DNA of 64,000 nt from Arthrobacter caoxuetaonis (GCF_023921125.1 NZ_CP099466.1:2914001-2978000); one strand, 5' to 3'. Shown: positions 9,168 through 17,895, counted from the first letter of the stretch. A program made the numbers and translations. The notes: generated by a model from the letters alone, not told the origin.

Positions 9168-9425
9168 TCAGTTTTCGTCGTGCCCCTGGTCCATGCTCAT
9201 CTGGTTTTCGGCCGGAGGGGTTTCCCCCGGAGGCACGCCCCCGCCAGGCTCGAGGCCGGTGATGTTACCCTCTGCGGGATCGGGATTGGCGCGGCTGCCC
9301 TTTTCGCCGCTGCCGGCATGGTTGCCGGTGCCTTCTCCCGTACCGGGACCCTTCTGGGCCGATTCGGCGTCCTTGGGCTTGTCAGGATTCGCCGGATCAT
9401 TGTTGGGATCGTAGCTCTGCGTCAT
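9168..9425 (-). CDS. DUF6480-like small hydrophilic protein
   Basis: 85 aa, very rich in Gly, Pro, Asp, Asn and Glu. The segment ITGLEPGGGVPPGETPPAE is the hallmark of the actinobacterial DUF6480 family. Members I recall carry a C-terminal transmembrane helix after this motif; none is present here and the protein ends soon after with MSMDQGHDEN. Probably intrinsically disordered; function unknown. ATG 9425 is preceded by GAAAGG. The frame continues 16 codons upstream but without a better start. Confidence 0.65.
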   Translation of the reverse strand: MTQSYDPNNDPANPDKPKDAESAQKGPGTGEGTGNHAGSGEKGSRANPDPAEGNITGLEPGGGVPPGETPPAENQMSMDQGHDEN

Positions 9426-9517
9426 CGTTGCCTTTCGTCTGCCCCGAAGGGGAAACCGGAAATCAATCAGCATGCTGATAATTCCAACCTAGCGCCGCCC
9501 CGGCAGCGGAGCAATCT

Positions 9518-10756
9518 TCAGCCGAAAAGCTGCTCTCCCACGAAACCGCCCTCCGGGGCGCCCGGAGGAACAGCAAAAACCGCTGAACCAATCGGCGTCG
9601 TCCATTCGTTGAGCAGGTCCAGTTTGTCCAGCCGCTCCTGGATGGGCAGGAACTGTGCTCTCACGTCAGCCTGGAAAGCAACGAAGATCTGGCCCGCGTC
9701 GGAAATGGTCCCGCCGGGTTCCGGAACGGCGTCGTAGTTGTAGCCCCGGCGGTAGATGCGCTGCCGCGGGTCCTCCGGACGGGCACGGCGCATGTGCGAA
9801 TACTCCGGAATGACACGGAACCCTAGCGGGGTCACGGCGTCGAAATCCGGTTCGTCATGCTCGGCGGTCCCGGTCAGCGGCGCACCGTTGTCCAGTCTCC
9901 GGCCCACTGCTTCCTCCCGTCCGCGGCGGTCCAGTTCGTCCCAGGTGTCCAGGTTCATGGCGATTCGGCGGACCACCATGGACGTTCCGCCCTCCAGCCA
10001 CGCGGGGATCTGTGTATCCCCCCAGACCACGCGGTCGAACTCAGGCGTGCCGGGCCGGGGATTCGCCGAGCCGTCCACCTGCCCAAAGAGATTGCGCATG
10101 GTGGTTCCCGCCGCTTCGCTGCCGTAGGCGTGCCGGAACCCGGTTTGGATCCAGCGCACGACGGCGAACGCACGGCTGTCCTTGAGCAGCATCCGCTGGG
10201 CGTGGGCAAGCGTGAGCGGATCATCTGCCCCGATCTGGAGCAGCAGGTCTCCCCCGCTCCAGCGGTCCTGCAGCGCATCGATGCTGAACGCCGGCAAGGG
10301 CCCCAGCCACGGCGGCGCCAGGTGCGGGGCGATGGCAGCAACGAGTCCGGGCCCGAATCCGAAGGTCACGGTGAGGCGTGCAGGATTGCCGGCCAGTTCC
10401 GGTTCCGTGTCCGCCAGCGCTGCCCGCCCCTGGGTGAGGGAGGCGGCGTCGTCGCTGAGCAGGCGCAGCCAGGACCGGATCCGCTCCCGTCCCACACCCC
10501 CGCGCAGGTCCAGCGCGACGAACGCTGCGTGCGCCTGCGGCGCCGTCGCGACGCCGGCCTGGTGCCTGCCGTAGAACGGGACAGTCTCGGCCCCGTTGGC
10601 CCCGGACGTATCCAGGGCGGTGCGTGTCAGCTCTGGACTGTCATTCCGGCCTCCGGCGAACTGTGCGCCCACCGCGGCAACCGCTCCCAGGCCCGCCGCC
10701 GCTCCTCCGAAAAGGAGGCGCCGGCGGCCAACCCCCTGCGCTTCTGCAGGACTCAT
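9518..10756 (-). CDS. Dyp-type heme peroxidase, Tat-exported (EfeB/DtpA-like)
   Basis: 412 aa. A Tat signal peptide (GRRRLLFGGAAAGLGAVAAVG) is followed by a ferredoxin-like DyP fold: FGFGPGLV, DLLLQIGADDP (about residue 175), the catalytic-Asp motif LFGQVDGSANP (GxxDG, about 225) and the late RRGYNYD segment after the proximal-histidine region (PEYSHMRRA). It should use H2O2 to oxidise dyes, phenols or heme outside the membrane. The start overlaps the PCu(A)C stop by one base (TGATG). The copper genes upstream resemble the Streptomyces lividans DtpA/ECuC neighbourhood, which suggests a copper-related function. Confidence 0.88.
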   Translation of the reverse strand: MSPAEAQGVGRRRLLFGGAAAGLGAVAAVGAQFAGGRNDSPELTRTALDTSGANGAETVPFYGRHQAGVATAPQAHAAFVALDLRGGVGRERIRSWLRLLSDDAASLTQGRAALADTEPELAGNPARLTVTFGFGPGLVAAIAPHLAPPWLGPLPAFSIDALQDRWSGGDLLLQIGADDPLTLAHAQRMLLKDSRAFAVVRWIQTGFRHAYGSEAAGTTMRNLFGQVDGSANPRPGTPEFDRVVWGDTQIPAWLEGGTSMVVRRIAMNLDTWDELDRRGREEAVGRRLDNGAPLTGTAEHDEPDFDAVTPLGFRVIPEYSHMRRARPEDPRQRIYRRGYNYDAVPEPGGTISDAGQIFVAFQADVRAQFLPIQERLDKLDLLNEWTTPIGSAVFAVPPGAPEGGFVGEQLFG

Positions 10757-11364
10757 CAGTTCTCCGCAGTGCCGTGGGTCTCCCCGGCGCCGTGGGTGTG
10801 CCCGTCGTCCGTGTGGCCGGCGTCCCCGTGTCCCGCATCTCCGTGGCCGGTTTCGGGCGCGTAGGTTTCATTGGCCCCGGCGAAGTCCTTGGCGGTGGCC
10901 TGGACGTCCAGGGTGCTGCCGTCAGCCAGTTCCAGCGTGATGTCCACCGTGTCACCGGCCAGCAGTCCGGCCTCCAGCTGCATCAGCATCAGGTGGCTGC
11001 CGCCGGGCTCGAGCACATATTCACCGCCTGCGGGAACGGTAAAGCCGCCTTCGATTTCCTGCATGGTCATGGCCCCGTCGGCGCCCATGGCCGTCTCGTG
11101 CAGTTCAACCATGCCGGCAGAAGGTGAGCTCGCGGCAACTACCGTGATGTCCTCAACTCCGGTGTTCTCCAGCGTGCCAAATGCTCCGGTCATGCCGTCG
11201 GCCTCGGCCGCCTTTGCCCACGCGCCGCTGACGGCCAGGGATGCCGCCTGCTCGGCGGCGGCCTGGGTCGGTTCGGCAGCGGGGCTGCCGGCTTCGGCGC
11301 AGCCCGCAAGTCCAGCTGCGGAGAGAGCGAGGACAGCTGCGGCAAGGGTAAGTTTCTTTTTCAT
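10756..11364 (-). CDS. PCu(A)C copper chaperone lipoprotein
   Basis: 202 aa. A lipoprotein signal ends LSAAGLAGC, so it is anchored outside the membrane. The PCu(A)C (DUF461) motif is complete: VELHETAM, then MTMQEIEGG and SHLMLM give the conserved His/Met copper ligands. The C-terminal tail is His/Asp/Gly-rich (GHGDAGHGDAGHTDDGH) and probably binds additional metal. It probably passes copper to an extracytoplasmic target. It lies between copC and the DyP gene, with the latter overlapping by one base. Confidence 0.88.
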   Translation of the reverse strand: MKKKLTLAAAVLALSAAGLAGCAEAGSPAAEPTQAAAEQAASLAVSGAWAKAAEADGMTGAFGTLENTGVEDITVVAASSPSAGMVELHETAMGADGAMTMQEIEGGFTVPAGGEYVLEPGGSHLMLMQLEAGLLAGDTVDITLELADGSTLDVQATAKDFAGANETYAPETGHGDAGHGDAGHTDDGHTHGAGETHGTAEN

Positions 11365-11482
11365 TCTGGGTACTCCAATGGTGTGCTCGGCACGCTGTGC
11401 GGCACGAAAAAGTGGGTGAGGGCTGCTTTCGGGAAGGCCGAAGGCGCCGCTGCCGCGCTAAGTGCGGCCTGGCTGGTGGGTG

Positions 11483-12106
11483 CTAGCTGTGATTCCCGCG
11501 GCGCTTGCGCACCTGGACAACGATCGCCCACGCAGCGAGGGCAGCGGCAGCTCCTACGGCTGCGCCGGCAAGTGCCCACGGAACGTGCGACCCAACCGAG
11601 GAAGCATCCTCGGCGGCGTCCGACGGCTCCGCAGAGGCACTGGCAACGGCCGGTGCGCTGGAAGCGGTGCCCGCTGCCTGGGAGGTGGCCGGTGTTGCCG
11701 GCTCCGCCTCGGGGGACGCGACCGTGAAGCTGAACGAGCCCGTGATCGGATGTCCGTCGCCGGAAACGGCCCGCCAGTTGACCTGGTAGTCCCCGTTTTC
11801 CAGGGCCGGCAGCGCCTGGACCAGGGTTTCCCGGTTCAGGACAGGTTCGCCTTCTGCAACGGTGGTTCCCGCGGCGTCGACGACGATGACCTGGTTGCCG
11901 AGGTCCATCAGTTCGGAGCTGAAGACCAGGGCGATTTCCGCGGGCGCTGCTTCGAGGACGCTGCCGTCAGCGGGGGTGGAGGAGACAAGCTCATCGTGAG
12001 CCGACGCCGAAGGTGCGGCGGCGAGGGCCGCGGCGAAGGCGCCGAGAAGGACTGCGGCGAAGAGCAGGAATCGGGTGTGGGCGTGCCGGTAGAGAGAGGT
12101 AGCCAT
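11483..12106 (-). CDS. CopC-domain copper-binding protein with C-terminal TM helix
   Basis: 207 aa. Signal peptide (LLFAAVLLGAFAAALAAAPSAS|AHDELV), then the CopC beta-sandwich. The N-terminal His just after cleavage (AHDELVSSTPADGSVL) and the later DGHPITGSFSFTV histidine are the copper ligands of the family. A Thr/Ala/Ser-rich linker leads to one TM helix (ALAGAAVGAAAALAAWAIVV) and a basic tail, so the domain faces outwards. The 118 nt to the next gene hold no recognisable feature. Part of a copper operon with the chaperone and peroxidase. Confidence 0.87.
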   Translation of the reverse strand: MATSLYRHAHTRFLLFAAVLLGAFAAALAAAPSASAHDELVSSTPADGSVLEAAPAEIALVFSSELMDLGNQVIVVDAAGTTVAEGEPVLNRETLVQALPALENGDYQVNWRAVSGDGHPITGSFSFTVASPEAEPATPATSQAAGTASSAPAVASASAEPSDAAEDASSVGSHVPWALAGAAVGAAAALAAWAIVVQVRKRRGNHS

Positions 12107-12166
12107 AGCTGCTTTCCGTTCCGTGGGGCGGAACTGGGATTCATTCGTGCGGGTGCGCGGATGCGC

Positions 12167-12778
12167 CTAGCGGGACACGAATGCTGCAGGAGGGCCGCGG
12201 TGGCGAAGCGTCAGGAGCGGAATGCCGAGGCTGCGCAGCCCCTGGGGCTGGATGGCCAGCACTGCGGCGGGGGCGGGAGGAAAATGGTGCGGCTGGAACA
12301 GCGGCAGCAGTGCGCCGGGACGCAGGCCGAGGGATTCCAGGAGCCTGCGGGCTGTTTGCTCGCCGAATGCCAGGATCCAGATGGTCGCCGCTGCGGCGAG
12401 GGCGTGGCTGAGCCACATGGCTGCCGCGGCGTCGACGGATCCGGCAGCGGTGACCGCGGCGGCGGCGGGACCGGCGGGGAAGGGCATTCCGTGGCCGGCA
12501 TGGCCGGCGTGGGCGCCGATGGCCGCAGGTGCGGAGCCGATACTGAAAAGCAGATGGAACAAGCCCTGGCTAAAGACAACTGCTGCGGACAGCCTGCCCA
12601 GGGACAGGTTGCGTCCGGCAAGCAGGCAGCTCACCATGGCCGAGACTGCGAGGGAGAAAAGGACCAGCGCGGGCTCAGGCGCCGCGCCTCCGCCCAGCAC
12701 GTGGGACGCTGCCGCAACGGCTGTGGCTGCGGATGCACCGGCCCAGCCGCGCACCAAGCGTGCGGCACGCGCTGTCAT
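12167..12778 (-). CDS. His-rich membrane protein of the copper operon
   Basis: 203 aa with about five hydrophobic segments. A His/Gly loop GAHAGHAGHGMPF (about residue 90) and further His near LFQPHHFPP suggest metal contact. No named family recognised. GAGGAGG lies just before the ATG. First gene of the apparent operon with CopC, PCu(A)C and DyP, so a role in copper handling is inferred from context only. Confidence 0.7.
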   Translation of the reverse strand: MTARAARLVRGWAGASAATAVAAASHVLGGGAAPEPALVLFSLAVSAMVSCLLAGRNLSLGRLSAAVVFSQGLFHLLFSIGSAPAAIGAHAGHAGHGMPFPAGPAAAAVTAAGSVDAAAAMWLSHALAAAATIWILAFGEQTARRLLESLGLRPGALLPLFQPHHFPPAPAAVLAIQPQGLRSLGIPLLTLRHRGPPAAFVSR

Positions 12779-12876
12779 GTCTCCTCCTCGGGCACGAATG
12801 CCGGGAAGCAGTCCTCAACCGGCCCTGCCATTCTCCCGGAGTTTACCGGCGGTGTCGAATAACCGCCCTCCCCCGC

Positions 12877-13677
12877 TCAGCCCTTGAAGCTGGGCTTGCG
12901 CTTTTCGTTGAAGGCAGCGAAGCCTTCGGCGTAGTCGTCCGTGCCGCAGAGCATGCCCTGGGCCTTGTTCTCGTCCTCGATGGAATCCCAGAGCCCCAGC
13001 CGGGAATCGCGGATCTGGGCGACCAGTTCCTTCGAAGCGCGGAAGGCTCCGGTAGCGCCGGTGGCCACGCGGGCGACTGTGGCCCGGGTGGACTCCAGCA
13101 GCTCATCGGCCGGGAAGACCCGGCTGAACAGCCCGGCGGCCACGGCTTCGGATCCGCTCATCAGGTCGGCCGTGTAAATCAGGTCCAGCGTGCGGTGCGC
13201 ACCGAGGCGTTCGGTGAACAGCCAGTGTCCGCCTGAGTCCAGGGTTGCCCCCAGGTTGGCGAACGGGGAACCGATCTTGGCGTTGTCCGCCACGTAGACC
13301 ACGTCAGTTGCGACGAGCAGGCCCAGCCCGACGCCGAGGCACGCGCCCTGCGCCGCAGCGAAGGTGGGTGCCGGGAAGGATGCCATCTTCCTCAGCAGCG
13401 GAGTCACGAGTTCGCCAAGGTAGGCGTAGGCATCGTCATCGGCCGGAACGACGCCGGAGATGTCGCGTCCGGCGCAGAACGCCCTGCCTTCCCCGCGCAG
13501 CAGCAGCGCCCGCACCCCGGCGGCCTCGGCGTCGTCGTACGCCTTGTACAGATCTGCCAGCGCCGCCTCGTCCAGCGAGTTCAGTTTTTTCGGCGCGTTG
13601 AGGACAACCTCGGCCACGCCGTCGGCGATGTTCAGCTGGACCATGGACTCGGTGGGTGCGGGGCTCTGCTCGCTCAT
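12877..13677 (-). CDS. paaG: Enoyl-CoA hydratase/isomerase, probable PaaG (ring 1,2-epoxyphenylacetyl-CoA isomerase)
   Basis: 266 aa crotonase fold. The oxyanion-hole segments are GRAFCAGRDISGV (about residue 65) and AAQGACLGVGLGLLVATD (about 110). The active-site region ANLGATLDSGGHWLF (about 143) has an Asp like PaaG isomerases. In the pathway it converts the ring epoxide to the oxepin-CoA. It lies 16 nt downstream of paaE in the paaABCDE direction, which favours PaaG over a general hydratase. Another enoyl-CoA hydratase (30403-31170) better fits PaaF. Confidence 0.78.
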   Translation of the reverse strand: MSEQSPAPTESMVQLNIADGVAEVVLNAPKKLNSLDEAALADLYKAYDDAEAAGVRALLLRGEGRAFCAGRDISGVVPADDDAYAYLGELVTPLLRKMASFPAPTFAAAQGACLGVGLGLLVATDVVYVADNAKIGSPFANLGATLDSGGHWLFTERLGAHRTLDLIYTADLMSGSEAVAAGLFSRVFPADELLESTRATVARVATGATGAFRASKELVAQIRDSRLGLWDSIEDENKAQGMLCGTDDYAEGFAAFNEKRKPSFKG

Positions 13678-13692
13678 GGGTTCTGCGTACTC

Positions 13693-14853
13693 CTAGGCGT
13701 CGTAGTCGACGGTGACTTCGGGGCTGGTGGGACGGCTCTGGCAGGTCAGGATGTAACCCTTTTCGATTTCATCCGGTTCCAGCGCGTAGTTCTCTTCCAT
13801 CTCGACCGTGCCGGAGACGACCTTGGCCCGGCAGGTGCCGCAGACGCCGCCGGCGCACGCGAACGGCACGTCGGGGCGGACGCGCAGCGCGGCGTTGAGG
13901 ATCGATTCACGCGCATGGGTCGGGCTGGCAACCTTGCCCTGCAGTCCGTCCAGCCGGAAACTGATCTCGTAGTTGTCCGCCGAGGGATCCACCTCGACCG
14001 GCCGGCCGATCTGTCCCTCGGGCTTGCCCGGCTGGCCGGTGGTGAACAGTTCGAAGCGGACCTTCTCCGATTCGACGCCGCGCTCGGCCAGGGTGTCCCG
14101 GCACAGCTGCACGAGCTCGAACGGTCCGCAGAGGAACCATTCGTCGACGTCGCGGGTGGGCAGCACGGATTCAATCAGCGAGGAGAGCTTCTCGCCGTCG
14201 ATCCGGCCGGAAAGCAGCGGCGAGATGCGCTGTTCGCGGGAAAGCACATGGTGCAGGGCGAACCGAGCCGGGTACTTGTCCTTCAGGTCTGCCAGTTCCT
14301 CCAGGAACATCACGTCCATGGCGGCCTTGTTGGCGTAGACCAGGTCAAACCGGACGTTCTCCGAGGCGGCCAGCACGGTGCGGGCGATCGAGATCACCGG
14401 GGTGATGCCGGAACCGGCGGCAACGGCCACGAACACGTTCTCATCCGTGACGTCGATGTCTTCGGGGTGGTTCAGCGCGGTCATGGGGTGCTTGGAGATG
14501 AAGCCGCCGGTGGGGCTCATGACGTCCAGGACGTCCCCGGCCTTGAGGTTCTCATTGGCCCAGGTGGAGAACTTGCCGCCGAGGTCGCGCTTGATGGCAA
14601 CGCGGATCTCGCCCGGCTTCGGCTCGGCGCAGATGGAGTAGCTGCGGCGGATCTCCGCACCGTCCAGGGTGGTGCGGAGCGCAACGTACTGTCCGGGCAG
14701 GTAGTCGAAGGACCCGGCCAGTTCCTCGGGAACGGCAAAAGTGACCTCGATGGCGTCTTCGGTGAGCCGGCGGACAGCACTGACCGTCAGCGGGTGGAAG
14801 GCGGTGCGGCGCGAAGCCGGGGCTGCGCCGGCCTCGGTGGTGGAGGTTGTCAT
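13693..14853 (-). CDS. paaE: Phenylacetyl-CoA 1,2-epoxidase reductase subunit PaaE
   Basis: 386 aa. Domains in order: FAD-binding barrel (FDYLPGQYVALR, IRRSYSIC, about residues 50-75), NAD-binding Rossmann part (FVAVAAGSGITPVISIART, about 150; FLCGPFELVQ, about 245) and a C-terminal plant-type [2Fe-2S] ferredoxin domain (CAGGVCGTCRAK...YILTCQS, all four Cys present). It delivers NADPH electrons to the PaaAC di-iron oxygenase. Two nt after the paaD stop. Full length for the family. Confidence 0.93.
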   Translation of the reverse strand: MTTSTTEAGAAPASRRTAFHPLTVSAVRRLTEDAIEVTFAVPEELAGSFDYLPGQYVALRTTLDGAEIRRSYSICAEPKPGEIRVAIKRDLGGKFSTWANENLKAGDVLDVMSPTGGFISKHPMTALNHPEDIDVTDENVFVAVAAGSGITPVISIARTVLAASENVRFDLVYANKAAMDVMFLEELADLKDKYPARFALHHVLSREQRISPLLSGRIDGEKLSSLIESVLPTRDVDEWFLCGPFELVQLCRDTLAERGVESEKVRFELFTTGQPGKPEGQIGRPVEVDPSADNYEISFRLDGLQGKVASPTHARESILNAALRVRPDVPFACAGGVCGTCRAKVVSGTVEMEENYALEPDEIEKGYILTCQSRPTSPEVTVDYDA

Positions 14854-14855
14854 GG

Positions 14856-15398
14856 TTAGAGCACCTTGAAGTAGTCGAAGGGTTCCTGGCAGTCGCGGCA
14901 GACGTACAGCGCCTTGCAGGAAGTGGAGCCAAAGCGTGTCATTTCACGCGTATTCAGGGAGGAGCACTGCGGGCATTTGACGCTCATGCCCAGCCGGACG
15001 GGACCCGCGGCGGCCCGCCCGGTGGGCGGCGCGATTCCGTACTGGTTGAGCTTGGTCTTGCCGGCCTCGCTCATCCAGTCCGTGGTCCACGCCGGGGCCA
15101 GGACCAGGTCCACCTGGACCTGGCCGTAGCCCGAGGCGCGGAGGACAGCAGTTACGTCGTCGCGGATGGCGTCCATGGCGGGGCAGCCGGAGTAGGTGGG
15201 GGTGATGGCCACCCGCACCGCGTTCCCCGGCTGCACCTCGACGGCGCGCAGCACCCCAAGGTCCTCAATGGTAAGGACCGGGATCTCCGGATCGCAGACT
15301 GTGGCGGCAATGTCCCAGGCCGCGGCTGCTGCCGGGTCCTGCGGGCGCAGTTCCGTGCTTGCCGCCGGGTCCACGGGTACTGCCTGTGTCTCGTTCAT
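14856..15398 (-). CDS. paaD: Phenylacetyl-CoA epoxidase maturation protein PaaD
   Basis: 180 aa. The N-terminal MIP18/DUF59 domain (AATVCDPEIPVLTIEDLGVL, TPTYSGCPAMDAI) is followed by a C-terminal zinc-like segment with CPQC...C..CQEPF. PaaD is thought to help assemble the iron centres of the epoxidase. Five nt after paaC. Usual length and order for paaABCDE. Confidence 0.92.
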   Translation of the reverse strand: MNETQAVPVDPAASTELRPQDPAAAAAWDIAATVCDPEIPVLTIEDLGVLRAVEVQPGNAVRVAITPTYSGCPAMDAIRDDVTAVLRASGYGQVQVDLVLAPAWTTDWMSEAGKTKLNQYGIAPPTGRAAAGPVRLGMSVKCPQCSSLNTREMTRFGSTSCKALYVCRDCQEPFDYFKVL

Positions 15399-15403
15399 GG
15401 CTG

Positions 15404-16222
15404 TTACCAGGTCGCGCCGGGGTGCTGGCGGGCCAGGACCTGCATCTCCGCCAGGATGTACCCGAGGTACTCGCTGTGGGCACCGCGGCGGCCACCGCCG
15501 GGCGCAGGCTGCACCACGGGAGCCTCAAGTTCGGCTTCAGCCAGGACTGCGCCGACCTTCTCGTCGAACGCTGCGCGGAGCGTCGAAGGCAGGACGGCGA
15601 TCCCCTCGAGGGAGCGGACCAGGTCGTCATCCTCGAACAGTTCGGCAACGTGGGGCCAGACCAGTTCCAGGGCCCGGATCATCCGGGTGCGGGACTCTTC
15701 GGTGCCCAGGCCGAGGCGGAGGACCCACTGCGCGCTGTGGTCGCGGTGGTAATCGACTTCCTTCACTGCTTTGGCAGCGATGGCGGCGAGGGTCTCGTCC
15801 TTGGAGGAGAGCATCGCGGTGTAGAGCTCGTACTGGAAGAAGGAGACGACGAGCTGCCGGGCGATGGTCCGGGCGAAGTCGCCGTTCTCCTGCTCGAACA
15901 TATGCGCCGAACGGTATTCTTCTTCGGTGCGCCAGTAAGCCAGGTCGTCCTCGGTCTTGCCCCAGGCCGTGCCGGCGTAGGTCAGGAAGGAACGGGCATG
16001 GCCAATCAGGTCCAGGGCAATGTTGGAGAGGGCAATGTCCTCTTCCAGTTCCGGAGCCCGGGAAATCCACCAGCCCAGGCGCTGGGCCAGGATCAGGGAG
16101 TCGTCACCCAGGCGCAGGGCGTATTCCGCAACTGCTTCCGGAGCCTTGACCTCAGAGGCTGCAATGTCCTCCGGACGGAGGGCGTTTCCGGGGGTAATCC
16201 GGGTGGCGCTGTCCGTGTTCAC
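15404..16222 (-). CDS. paaC: Phenylacetyl-CoA epoxidase subunit PaaC
   Basis: 272 aa, mostly helical, ferritin-like four-helix bundle without a full metal site. YALRLGDDSLILAQRLGWWISRAPELEEDIALSNIALDLIGHA is the family's N-terminal signature (seen here in consecutive parts, residues 35-75). It forms the structural partner of PaaA. The start is the GTG overlapping the paaB stop (GTGA), so translation is coupled. Confidence 0.93.
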   Translation of the reverse strand: MNTDSATRITPGNALRPEDIAASEVKAPEAVAEYALRLGDDSLILAQRLGWWISRAPELEEDIALSNIALDLIGHARSFLTYAGTAWGKTEDDLAYWRTEEEYRSAHMFEQENGDFARTIARQLVVSFFQYELYTAMLSSKDETLAAIAAKAVKEVDYHRDHSAQWVLRLGLGTEESRTRMIRALELVWPHVAELFEDDDLVRSLEGIAVLPSTLRAAFDEKVGAVLAEAELEAPVVQPAPGGGRRGAHSEYLGYILAEMQVLARQHPGATW

Positions 16223-16581
16223 AGGTGCTTCACCCCTTCAGACTTGCGGTAGTACGTTGCGTGCCGGTAGTCCTTGCCCTGCGGGGACTCGAAGAACTGG
16301 CCCTTGGCGTCGGGGTCGGTGGAAATGATCGCCTCAGCCGGGACCACCCAGAGCGAAACTCCTTCGTTGCGCCGGGTGTAAAGGTCACGCGCGTTGCGAA
16401 CTGCCATGTCGGCGTCGGGAGCATGCAGTGAACCCGCGTGGACGTGGGAGAGGCCGCGGGAAGAGCGGACAAATACTTCCCACAGCGGCCAGGCCGCGTT
16501 GACGCCTGTGTTCGGGGCAACCGAACCGGACGTTGCCGCCGTCTTGGTGCCGTCGTCGCCCGTTGTCGAACCGGAAACCAT
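16219..16581 (-). CDS. paaB: Phenylacetyl-CoA epoxidase subunit PaaB
   Basis: 120 aa. The core WPLWEVFVRSSRGLSHVHAGSLHAPD and later LYTRRNEGVSLWVVP mark the PaaB family; it links PaaAC heterodimers in the complex. The N-terminal 30 residues are a Ser/Thr/Gly/Ala-rich extension longer than in E. coli. ATG 16581 with GAGGTGG upstream, two nt after the paaA stop, is preferred over the longer frame that runs into paaA. Confidence 0.92.
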   Translation of the reverse strand: MVSGSTTGDDGTKTAATSGSVAPNTGVNAAWPLWEVFVRSSRGLSHVHAGSLHAPDADMAVRNARDLYTRRNEGVSLWVVPAEAIISTDPDAKGQFFESPQGKDYRHATYYRKSEGVKHL

Positions 16582-16583
16582 GC

Positions 16584-17579
16584 TTATGCCACCTCTGTCT
16601 TTCGTGCCTGTTTTGCCGCATAGGCGGCTGCTGCTTCGCGCACCCAGGCGCCGTCTTCGTGTGCCTCGCGGCGGCGGGCCAGCCGCTGGGCGTTGCAGGG
16701 ACCGCGTCCTGCGAGGACTTCCTTGAACTCGTTCCAGTCCAGCGGTCCGTGCTCCCATTTACCGGTTTCTTCGTTGAACCGGATCTGGTCATCGGGGAGG
16801 GTCAGGCCAAGGACCTTGACCTGCTCGTAAATCATGCCGACAAAGCGCTGGCGAAGTTCATCGTTGGAGAAGCGCTTGATGTTCCACGCCATGGACTGGC
16901 GCGAGTTGGGGGAATCGTCATCCGGCGGGCCGAACATCATCAGCGCCGGTGCGTACCAGCGGTTGATGGAGTCCTGGGCCATCTGCTTCTGGGCTTCGGT
17001 GCCGCTGGCAAGCTCCAGCAGGATTTCGAAACCCTGTCGCTGGTGGAAGGACTCTTCCTTGCAGATGCGCACCATGGCACGGCCGTACGGGCCGTAGGAG
17101 GCACGGCAGAGCGGAACCTGATTGGCAATGGCCGCGCCGTCGACCAGCCAGCCGATGGCACCCATGTCGGCCCAGGTGCGGGTCGGGTAGTTGAAGATCG
17201 AGGAGTAGCGGGCCTTGCCCGCGATCAGGTCCTCGGTCATCTTGTCCCGCGGGGTGCCGAGGGTCTCGGCTGCGGAGTAGAGGTACAGGCCGTGGCCTGC
17301 TTCATCCTGGACCTTGGCCATCAGGATGGCTTTGCGCTTCAGCGAAGGTGCCCGGGTGATCCAGTTGGCTTCGGGCTGCATTCCGATGATCTCGGAGTGC
17401 GCATGCTGGGAGACCTGGCGGACCAGGGTCTTGCGGTAGCCTTCGGGCATCCAGTCCCGGGGTTCAATCCTCGAGTCCTGGGCGATGATTGCGTCAAAGG
17501 CTGCCTGTCCTGCCGCGTCATCGTCGCTGTTGGCCGGGACGGCGTACAGGTCGCGCTGGGCATCCATCTGCGTAGCCAT
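16584..17579 (-). CDS. paaA: Phenylacetyl-CoA epoxidase catalytic subunit PaaA
   Basis: 331 aa di-iron monooxygenase. Ligand-bearing helices are seen at [19 protein letters not shown] (ExxH, about residue 95) and [22 protein letters not shown] (ExxxxH, about 175). It epoxidises the aromatic ring of phenylacetyl-CoA. ATG 17579 sits seven nt after GAGGTGA; a GTG three codons earlier is less likely. First gene of the paaABCDEG operon, driven by a promoter overlapped by the TetR-type box at 17645-17662. Confidence 0.94.
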   Translation of the reverse strand: MATQMDAQRDLYAVPANSDDDAAGQAAFDAIIAQDSRIEPRDWMPEGYRKTLVRQVSQHAHSEIIGMQPEANWITRAPSLKRKAILMAKVQDEAGHGLYLYSAAETLGTPRDKMTEDLIAGKARYSSIFNYPTRTWADMGAIGWLVDGAAIANQVPLCRASYGPYGRAMVRICKEESFHQRQGFEILLELASGTEAQKQMAQDSINRWYAPALMMFGPPDDDSPNSRQSMAWNIKRFSNDELRQRFVGMIYEQVKVLGLTLPDDQIRFNEETGKWEHGPLDWNEFKEVLAGRGPCNAQRLARRREAHEDGAWVREAAAAYAAKQARKTEVA

Positions 17580-17644
17580 ATATGTCACCTCACTGTTTGT
17601 CCACGTGACCGCGGTCCGCTCCGCGGAAGTCGTCCGGCCAATAA

Positions 17645-17691
17645 TTACCGACCGTTCGTTCAGAATATGCGTGTGAGCGGTGGCACGTCAA
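17645..17691 (-). promoter_or_regulatory. paaA promoter with PaaR-like operator
   Basis: Read on the minus strand: -35 TTGACG (17691-17686), 18-nt spacer, -10 TATTCT (17667-17662). Immediately downstream, covering the expected start of transcription, lies the box TTACCGACCGTTCGTTCA (17645-17662, plus-strand orientation). The same type of box occurs before paaI, paaR, paaZ and paaJ. A TetR repressor bound here would block initiation; phenylacetyl-CoA is the usual inducer of PaaR (family knowledge). Confidence 0.72.
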
Positions 17692-17772
17692 GACGGATGT
17701 GCTCTGTTGCGCCGGGCTGCCGGTTTTCGCCAGCCCGCCTGGTGGATCCGTGGCCGCGCCTGCGGTCCTGCA

Positions 17773-17895
17773 GGATCCTTCTCCTGTGGACCCTGCAGGA
17801 ACCGGGCAGTCCGGATTCCTCCAGGGAGACCCCAACAGGAAACGGGCAGTCCTGCGGATTCCTCCAGGGAGACCCCAACAGGAAACGGGCAGTCC
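17773..17895. repeat. Three tandem 40-bp repeats upstream of paaA
   Basis: Units at 17813-17852 and 17856-17895 are identical over 40 bp (begin GGATTCCTCC, end ACGGGCAGTCC) and separated by TGC. A diverged copy at 17773-17812 keeps the GGACCC...CAGGAA.CGGGCAGTCC core. No gene runs through them convincingly. They separate the paaA promoter from the divergent membrane-protein gene, in a 370-nt gene-free stretch. Confidence 0.85.
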
